Assembly (NCBI GenBank): GCA_017472905.1 | Contig: JAFUNW010000376.1 | Location: 1 to 11,139 of the forward strand | Direction: 5' to 3' | Length of the DNA: 11,139 nt | From: Bacteroidaceae bacterium | Lineage (GTDB): Bacteria; Bacteroidota; Bacteroidia; Bacteroidales; Bacteroidaceae | In this document: positions 6,597 to 11,139 of the stretch, in pieces | Numbering within the stretch: the first letter of the stretch is position 1 | Layout: each line of letters begins with the position of its first letter | Translations under genes and position numbers: made by a program | The notes under the pieces: generated by a model | The model's database searches: none | What the model saw: only the letters and a program-made list of their open reading frames with translations | What the model was told of the DNA's origin: nothing

Positions 6597-7574
6597 TCAA
6601 TTAAACTTATTTTCAATAATCTCTGTCATTACGTCTTGAATACTCAAGCCTGCTGCTCTCACTTGTTGAGGTATAAAACTAGTAGCAGTCATACCGGGTG
6701 TTGTATTTACTTCAAGCAAATTTATTTTATTTCCTTCTGTAATGAAATAATCGATGCGAATAATACCTTGTGCCCCAATAATATCGTAAATAGCAGAGGT
6801 TAGTTGTTGTACACGGTCACGTACATCATTGGGGATGCGAGCCGGAGTAATTTCGTCTGATGCACCTTCATACTTTGCGTTGTAATCGAAATATTCATTA
6901 TGCGAAACTACTTCCGTTATTGGAAATACAACAGTCTTTTCTCTAGTCTTATAACATCCACAAGTAATTTCTGTTCCATCTAGAAAAGCTTCTATAACAA
7001 CTTCTTCTGCTTCTCTAAAAGCCTTTTCTATAGCCGGTTGTATATCATCTTGAATTTTAACCTTTGTCACGCCAAAACTACTTCCACCTAAACTAGGCTT
7101 AATAAAACAAGGGAGACCTATCTTTTCAACAACATCTTCATTCGATATTTGCATTCCTTTCCGAATCATCAATGATTCCGCGATACGAACCCCATAAGCT
7201 TTCAAATATTGATTGCAAGCAAACTTATTGTAGGTAAGAGCTGCAGCAAAAACGCCACAACAAGAATAAGGTATTTGAAGCATATCAAAATATCCTTGCA
7301 AACGTCCGTCTTCTCCGGGAGTCCCGTGAATGGTGATGTATGCAAAATCAAATTTTACTTTACGCCCATTCTCTTGAAAACTAAAATCGTTGCGGTCAAT
7401 AGGAGTCTCCGTATTATCAGGAAGCAATACCTGCCAATCTGTTTGATGCATCTTTACTATATATAACGCATATTTTTCTTTATCAATGAAAGAATAAATA
7501 CCCTGTGCACTACGAAGAGATACTTCAAACTCGGAGGTATCACCTCCGGCTACAATCGCAATCGTCCTTCTCAT
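6597..7574 (-). CDS. ddl: D-alanine--D-alanine ligase
   Basis: 325 aa, within the family's usual length. It joins two D-alanines with ATP to make the terminal dipeptide of the peptidoglycan precursor. ATP-grasp features are in order: GGDTSEFEVSL (10-20), HGTPGEDGRLQG (83-94), KPSLGGSSFGV (159-169), FDYNAKYEG (229-237) and LLEVNTTPGMT (286-296, with metal-binding Glu288 and Asn290). The Tyr in AKY (235) corresponds to the Tyr that favours D-Ala over D-lactate, so this looks like the housekeeping, glycopeptide-sensitive type. Start ATG 7574. Ten bases separate it from rluD, so it is part of the operon that starts at the PASTA gene. Confidence 0.97.
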   Translation of the reverse strand: MRRTIAIVAGGDTSEFEVSLRSAQGIYSFIDKEKYALYIVKMHQTDWQVLLPDNTETPIDRNDFSFQENGRKVKFDFAYITIHGTPGEDGRLQGYFDMLQIPYSCCGVFAAALTYNKFACNQYLKAYGVRIAESLMIRKGMQISNEDVVEKIGLPCFIKPSLGGSSFGVTKVKIQDDIQPAIEKAFREAEEVVIEAFLDGTEITCGCYKTREKTVVFPITEVVSHNEYFDYNAKYEGASDEITPARIPNDVRDRVQQLTSAIYDIIGAQGIIRIDYFITEGNKINLLEVNTTPGMTATSFIPQQVRAAGLSIQDVMTEIIENKFN

Positions 7575-7584
7575 AATCTTTTAT

Positions 7585-8658
7585 TTATATATCTAAGTCT
7601 TTGTTATTGATGTAATTCCGCCATTTATTTAATAAATGGGTCATATCTTCTGGAAGTTCACTAGTAAAAAACATTTCTTCCCCAGTAGTCGGATGTATAA
7701 ATCCCAATGTTCGAGCATGCAATGCTTGCCTAGGACATGCTTCAAAGCAATGATTAATAAATTGTTTGTATTTGCTAAAATGAGTACCTTTAAGAATCTC
7801 ATTCCCTCCATATCTTTCATCATTGAACAGAATATGCCCAATATGTTTCATGTGTACTCGAATTTGGTGAGTACGTCCCGTTTCCAATATACATTCAACT
7901 AATGTTACATAGCCAAAACGTTCTAAAACTCGATAATGTGTAACTGCATGTTTCCCTATTTCAGAGTCGTTAGTTACAGACATTTGCATTCTATCCTTAG
8001 GATGGCGTGCTATATTCCCTTCTATAGTCCCACTTTCTTGCTCGAAGTTCCCCCAAACCAACGCATTGTATTGCCTACGGGTTGTTTTATTGTAAAATTG
8101 TAATCCTAAATGAGTTTTTGCATTAGGAGTTTTAGCAACCACTAAAAGTCCGGATGTATCTTTGTCTATTCGATGCACCAATCCGACTTGTGGGTCATTG
8201 GGGTCGTATGCAGGATTGTCTCTAAGATGCCAAGCAATGGCATTCACCAACGTTCCATGATAGTTTCCACAGCCCGGGTGAACAACCAAACCGGCCGGTT
8301 TATTGATAACTAATAGGTCTTGATCTTCATACACAATATTCAAAGGTATATCTTCCGGTATGATATCGTTTTCATAACGTGGGCGATCCATCATAACGGT
8401 GAGCACATCCAAAGGCTTCACTTTATAATTACTCTTAACCGGTTTCCCATTTGCCATAACGAAACCTGCATCTGAAGCCTTCTGTATTCGGTTTCGAGAC
8501 GCATTAACAATGCGTTCAAACAGGTATTTATCTATACGCATTGGTGTTTGCCCTTTGTCTACTACCACACGAAAATGCTCATGCAGTTCATTGGAGTGAT
8601 TATTTATAGGTTCAATCTCATCCAATTCATCATCCGGTATGAATTCCTCTTCCTTCAT
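7585..8658 (-). CDS. rluD: 23S rRNA pseudouridine synthase, RluD family
   Basis: 357 aa from ATG 8658. A TTG seven codons upstream also opens the frame but overlaps the PASTA gene stop, so ATG is preferred; it follows that stop by 8 bp. Layout: acidic N-terminal tail (1-~25), an S4 RNA-binding domain (~39-85, RIDKYLFERI), then the RsuA/RluA catalytic domain with VHRIDKDTSGLLV (catalytic Asp165), RRQYNALVWG (~194-203) and ETGRTHQIRVHM (259-270). By family it converts uridines in helix 69 of 23S rRNA to pseudouridine (E. coli 1911, 1915, 1917); target specificity is inferred from similarity. It could also act on a related site, as RluA-family members overlap in sequence. Confidence 0.93.
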   Translation of the reverse strand: MKEEEFIPDDELDEIEPINNHSNELHEHFRVVVDKGQTPMRIDKYLFERIVNASRNRIQKASDAGFVMANGKPVKSNYKVKPLDVLTVMMDRPRYENDIIPEDIPLNIVYEDQDLLVINKPAGLVVHPGCGNYHGTLVNAIAWHLRDNPAYDPNDPQVGLVHRIDKDTSGLLVVAKTPNAKTHLGLQFYNKTTRRQYNALVWGNFEQESGTIEGNIARHPKDRMQMSVTNDSEIGKHAVTHYRVLERFGYVTLVECILETGRTHQIRVHMKHIGHILFNDERYGGNEILKGTHFSKYKQFINHCFEACPRQALHARTLGFIHPTTGEEMFFTSELPEDMTHLLNKWRNYINNKDLDI

Positions 8659-8666
8659 TTTATTAG

Positions 8667-9302
8667 TTAATCGAACCAAGAGTCTTCAATAATTGTTGCT
8701 TCTTCGTTTTTTGTATCTCTTAATGAATCTTTTCCCAATCCAGGAATGAAATCCCCACATCCCACTTCCAATACGAGAGTTGCTCCGGTTGGAACTTCAT
8801 CTCCATTACTAATTCTAATTCCCCTATATTTGATTCCATATATCCAATCCTTTTCTCCTTCAATGGAATCATTCTCTCCTAATTTAAAACCCATTGCTAA
8901 AAGTTTTGCCTCTGCTTCACGAAGAGAACAATTATCTATCAAATCTGGAATTATTTTGGTTGGGACACGACTTGTATTTATCGTCAAATAGATAATTCTA
9001 TGCTCTTTTACTACAGAACCACTAATTGGATTTGTCTCAAGAATTGTTCCTCCGGGCTTATTGGTATTATAAGTTGAATCGGAAACAACACCTACTAATG
9101 TATGATTTTTCAATAGCGCTTGGGCTTCTTGTAATTTCATTCCTTTTATGTCGGGAACAGTAACAGAAATGCCATGTTCAGTATAATGGTCAAGCCATTT
9201 GAATGTACCGAAGATTATCGCAATAACAACTATAATCATGGCTAAAAGATTCCCCCAAAAGAAACTATTTTTGCGGAATGAAAAGAAATTTCGGATATTC
9301 AT
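8667..9302 (-). CDS. Single-pass membrane protein with PASTA domains
   Basis: 211 aa from ATG 9302. It has a short basic cytoplasmic N-terminus, one transmembrane helix (~14-33), then two PASTA repeats outside the membrane: ~46-110 (VPDIKGMKLQEAQALL onset) and ~113-181 (IPDLIDNCSLREAEAKL onset, ending ATLVLEVG). A mostly acidic C-terminal tail (~182-211) follows. PASTA domains usually bind peptidoglycan fragments or mediate contacts at the division site, but here there is no kinase or transpeptidase domain. It heads an operon with rluD and ddl, so a role linked to the cell wall is likely but unproven. It has its own promoter box at 9351-9358. Confidence 0.93.
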   Translation of the reverse strand: MNIRNFFSFRKNSFFWGNLLAMIIVVIAIIFGTFKWLDHYTEHGISVTVPDIKGMKLQEAQALLKNHTLVGVVSDSTYNTNKPGGTILETNPISGSVVKEHRIIYLTINTSRVPTKIIPDLIDNCSLREAEAKLLAMGFKLGENDSIEGEKDWIYGIKYRGIRISNGDEVPTGATLVLEVGCGDFIPGLGKDSLRDTKNEEATIIEDSWFD

Positions 9303-9350
9303 ATTCTAATTCTTTGTTATTTTTAGATGTTCTTGATAAGAAAAACGCTC

Positions 9351-9358
9351 CAAAGATA
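9351..9358 (-). promoter_or_regulatory. Bacteroides-type -7 box of the PASTA-rluD-ddl operon
   Basis: The minus strand reads TATCTTTG, an exact TAnnTTTG, giving a 5' leader of roughly 40 nt before ATG 9302. It begins 8 bp after the rpmH terminator stem. A good -33 TTTG is not visible; the nearest TTTA lies within the terminator stem, 16 nt away. Confidence 0.55.
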
Positions 9359-9366
9359 CAAAAAAT

Positions 9367-9410
9367 AAAAGAAGTAAAGGCTATCTTCGTGAAGAACCTC
9401 TACTTCTTTT
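9367..9410 (-). terminator. Intrinsic terminator of rpmH
   Basis: On the minus strand a 14-bp stem (arms 9397-9410 and 9367-9380) pairs completely with one G-U wobble. The 16-nt loop can itself form a TCTT/AAGA mini-stem. The stem is followed by TTTTATTTTTTG-like U-rich sequence. It lies 27 bp beyond the rpmH stop codon, which fits termination of a single-gene transcript. Confidence 0.8.
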
Positions 9411-9436
9411 TATTAATCTGTTTAATCTCAATGAGA

Positions 9437-9592
9437 TTATTTTCCGTTGTATTCGTCTGAAACAGTCAATTTCTTACGTCCTTTAGCACGACGTGCTGCT
9501 AAAACTCTACGGCCGTTAGCTGTAGCCATTCTCTCACGAAAACCGTGTTTGTTTTTTCTTTTTCTGTTAGAAGGTTGGAATGTTCTTTTCAT
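9437..9592 (-). CDS. rpmH: 50S ribosomal protein L34
   Basis: 51 aa starting MKRTFQPSNRKRKNKHGF at ATG 9592 and ending in TAA at 9437. The frame continues upstream to a TTG (9637), but L34 proteins start at MKRT, so the ATG is chosen. Arg and Lys make up over a third of the sequence (GFRERMATANGRRVLAARR core), as in all L34. It binds 23S rRNA in the large ribosomal subunit. It has its own promoter and terminator and is divergent from efp. The usual bacterial neighbours dnaA, rnpA and yidC are absent. Confidence 0.97.
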   Translation of the reverse strand: MKRTFQPSNRKRKNKHGFRERMATANGRRVLAARRAKGRKKLTVSDEYNGK

Positions 9593-9634
9593 TGTGATAT
9601 ATTTTATGTTATTATTCTTGCGGAATTCGGGCTG

Positions 9635-9666
9635 CAAAAATAGCTCTTTTTTTTAAATTAACCAAG
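9635..9666 (-). promoter_or_regulatory. rpmH promoter
   Basis: On the minus strand the -7 box TATTTTTG (9635-9642) matches TAnnTTTG. CTTG (9663-9666) lies exactly 20 nt upstream, at the -33 position. The predicted 5' leader is about 35-40 nt. Confidence 0.6.
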
Positions 9667-9691
9667 GAAACAGACTTTTTTAGCGAATAGT

Positions 9692-9723
9692 TTTGCGTTT
9701 TTTACTGAAATCTACTACTTTTG
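9692..9723 (+). promoter_or_regulatory. efp promoter
   Basis: TTTG (9692-9695), a 20-nt spacer, then TACTTTTG (9716-9723): a full match to the Bacteroides -33/-7 consensus. Transcription would start near 9728-9730, and a Shine-Dalgarno AAGGAA (9767-9772) precedes the ATG at 9779. Only 25 bp separate its -33 box from that of rpmH on the other strand. Confidence 0.75.
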
Positions 9724-9778
9724 CAGCGCAAATAGAAAGGAATAATTCATAAACAATATAAATTTTAAGGAAAGAAGT

Positions 9779-10345
9779 ATGATTAATGCACAAGACATTA
9801 AAAACGGAACTTGCATTCGTATGGATGGCAAACTCTATTTTTGCATTGAGTTCCTTCATGTAAAACCGGGAAAGGGAAATACTTTCATGCGTACAAAATT
9901 GAAAGATGTTGTAAACGGATATGTACTTGAACGCCGTTTCAATATTGGTGAAAAATTGGAAGATGTACGCGTAGAACGTCGCCCTTATCAATTTCTTTAT
10001 AAAGAAGGCGAGGACTACATCTTTATGAATAATGAAACCTTTGATCAAGCTCCGATTGCAAAAGATTTGATTACAGGTGTTAATTTCTTGAAAGAAGGTA
10101 TGGAAGTAGAAGTTGTTTCCGATGCATCTACCGAAACTGTTCTTTACGCAGAACTACCTGTTAAAGTGGTTCTTCAAATCACCTATACAGAACCGGGATT
10201 GAAAGGAGACACAGCAACCAATGCCACCAAACCTGCAACATTAGAAACCGGAGCTGAAGTTCGTGTGCCGTTGTTTATTTCAGAAGGAGAGTTCATTGAA
10301 GTAGATACGCGCGATGGTTCATATGTAAACCGTGTGAAGAAATAA
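9779..10345 (+). CDS. efp: Translation elongation factor P
   Basis: 188 aa, the standard EF-P length. It binds between the P and E sites of the ribosome and relieves stalling at polyproline stretches. It has an N-terminal KOW-like domain (1-~63) with the loop VKPGKGNTF, where Lys32 corresponds to E. coli Lys34, the residue that is modified there. Two OB-fold domains follow, the second with the C-terminal EF-P signature (KPATLETGAEVRVPLFISEG, ~150-169). Start is ATG 9779 with AAGGAA upstream. The Bacteroidota modification enzyme, if any, is not in this window. It has a consensus promoter and an intrinsic terminator, so it is probably transcribed alone. Confidence 0.97.
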   Translation: MINAQDIKNGTCIRMDGKLYFCIEFLHVKPGKGNTFMRTKLKDVVNGYVLERRFNIGEKLEDVRVERRPYQFLYKEGEDYIFMNNETFDQAPIAKDLITGVNFLKEGMEVEVVSDASTETVLYAELPVKVVLQITYTEPGLKGDTATNATKPATLETGAEVRVPLFISEGEFIEVDTRDGSYVNRVKK

Positions 10346-10372
10346 ATTTTTAATTTATAAAATCGGGAAATT

Positions 10373-10417
10373 AGCCGGCATGTTGTAGAGTTTCTGCAAT
10401 TGTACCGGCTTTTTTTT
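10373..10417 (+). terminator. Intrinsic terminator of efp
   Basis: AGCCGG (10373-10378) pairs with CCGGCT (10405-10410), and inside it TTGTAG pairs with CTGCAA with one G-U. A run of eight T follows (10410-10417). This is a classic Rho-independent terminator 28 bp past the efp stop. Confidence 0.85.
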
Positions 10418-10471
10418 CATTAAGAAGGAAAGTATAGGAGCAACCTTAAGCACAATTGAGTAACGTTTTCT

Positions 10472-11139
10472 ATGAAATATTCATTTATAATTCCAGTATA
10501 TAATAGGCCGGATGAAGTTGACGAACTTTTAAAGAGTTTGACCGAACAAAGTTATAAGGATTTCGAAGTGGTAGTTGTTGAAGATGGCTCCTCCGTATCG
10601 TGCGAAAAGGTTATATCTGCTTATACAACTCATTTAGAGGTAAAATATTATAGAAAACCGAATTCCGGACCGGGACAGACTCGCAACTATGGTGTTAAGC
10701 ATTGTTCTGGAGAATATGTAATAGTACTTGATTCTGATTGCATTCTTCCTCCTGATTATTTATTAACTGTTGACAATGAACTGAAACAAAATCCGATAGA
10801 TGCATTCGGAGGACCGGATGCTGCACACGAATCATTTACATCCCTTCAAAAAGCAATTAATTATGCAATGACCTCATTCTTTACAACAGGAGGCATTCGT
10901 GGCAGTTCAAAAGGAAAAATGGATTGTTTCTATCCACGTAGCTTCAATATGGGAATTCGCCGAGAGGTTTATGAAAAATTAGGTGGATTTTCGAAAATGC
11001 GTTTTGGAGAAGATATTGATTTTAGTATTCGAATTTTCAAGGGAGGATATACTTGTCGGCTTTTTCCCGAAGCATGGGTTTGGCATAAACGGCGCACAGA
11101 TTTGAAAAAGTTCTTTAAACAAGTTCATAATTCAGGAAT
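10472..11139 (+). CDS. Family 2 glycosyltransferase (3' end outside window)
   Basis: 222 full codons are visible from ATG 10472, with no stop before the window edge. An in-frame TGA at 10457-10459 and no other start fix this ATG. The N-terminal GT-A fold shows MKYSFIIPVYNRPDEV, VVVVEDGSS (33-41), SGPGQTRNYGV (65-75) and the metal- and nucleotide-sugar-binding DSD (87-89). FNMGIRR (158-164) and GEDIDFSIR (179-187, candidate catalytic Glu180/Asp181) are the acceptor-side motifs. EAWVWHKRRT follows. It transfers a sugar from a nucleotide donor to an unknown acceptor, probably an envelope glycan. It starts 54 bp after the efp terminator, and I see no clear promoter for it. A second-gene partner, if any, lies outside the window. 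Confidence 0.92.
   Translation, partial: MKYSFIIPVYNRPDEVDELLKSLTEQSYKDFEVVVVEDGSSVSCEKVISAYTTHLEVKYYRKPNSGPGQTRNYGVKHCSGEYVIVLDSDCILPPDYLLTVDNELKQNPIDAFGGPDAAHESFTSLQKAINYAMTSFFTTGGIRGSSKGKMDCFYPRSFNMGIRREVYEKLGGFSKMRFGEDIDFSIRIFKGGYTCRLFPEAWVWHKRRTDLKKFFKQVHNSG

Noticed and set aside
6572..6616. Upstream TTG and ATG starts for the acyltransferase
   Set aside because: The TTG start would overlap ddl and adds residues with no motif. The ATG at 6592 cannot be excluded but adds only seven unconserved-looking residues.
6597..7574. Possible D-Ala-D-Lac (Van-type) ligase
   Set aside because: The AKY tyrosine typical of D-Ala-D-Ala ligases is present at 235, and no vanH or vanX-like genes flank it.
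9680..10048. 122-aa minus-strand ORF overlapping efp
   Set aside because: It is antisense to efp, which is unmistakable, and it crosses the efp promoter. Low-complexity Phe/Ile-rich translation.
1..11139. CRISPR arrays, transposases, phage genes, tRNA or rRNA, invertible promoters
   Set aside because: I looked for regularly spaced repeats, insertion-sequence ends and RNA gene signatures on both strands and saw none.

Overview
The window reads as chromosomal DNA from the phylum Bacteroidota, most likely the order Bacteroidales. The evidence is: AT-rich sequence; several copies of the Bacteroides-type -7 box TAnnTTTG (with a -33 TTTG in the best case) instead of sigma70 -35/-10 elements; few Shine-Dalgarno sites; a NigD-like lipoprotein; a large MG2-type exported protein of the kind common in gut Bacteroidales; and an L34 gene located beside efp rather than beside rnpA. 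I cannot assign a genus.

Layout from left to right. (1) 1-145 has no supportable gene. (2) 146-2707 (-) encodes an 853-aa exported MG2 / degenerate plug-like protein of unknown function. It is divergent from (3) a plus-strand pair, a YihX-like HAD phosphatase (2843-3472) and ribF (3483-4427), which together suggest flavin cofactor or phosphate-ester metabolism. (4) The 4428-4721 gap is not empty. It holds a 44-codon minus-strand ORF for a small membrane or secreted peptide, with a consensus -7 box, a Shine-Dalgarno-like site, a G8/C8 homopolymer upstream and a hairpin shared with the end of ribF. (5) A tight minus-strand operon runs from 9302 to 4722: PASTA protein, rluD, ddl, a PlsB-like acyltransferase and a NigD-like lipoprotein. 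It joins peptidoglycan precursor synthesis, ribosome modification and envelope lipid functions. (6) rpmH (-) and efp (+) are divergent with well-placed back-to-back promoters, and each is followed by a hairpin terminator. (7) A family 2 glycosyltransferase begins at 10472 and runs off the right end.

Most of the window is housekeeping. Translation (rpmH, efp, rluD) and envelope (ddl, PASTA, acyltransferase, glycosyltransferase) genes lie together. I see no CRISPR array, transposase, phage gene, tRNA or rRNA. The least explained parts are the small ORF with its leader and homopolymer, the HAD next to ribF, and the MG2 and NigD-like proteins of unknown role. I found no strong sign of a new multi-gene system.
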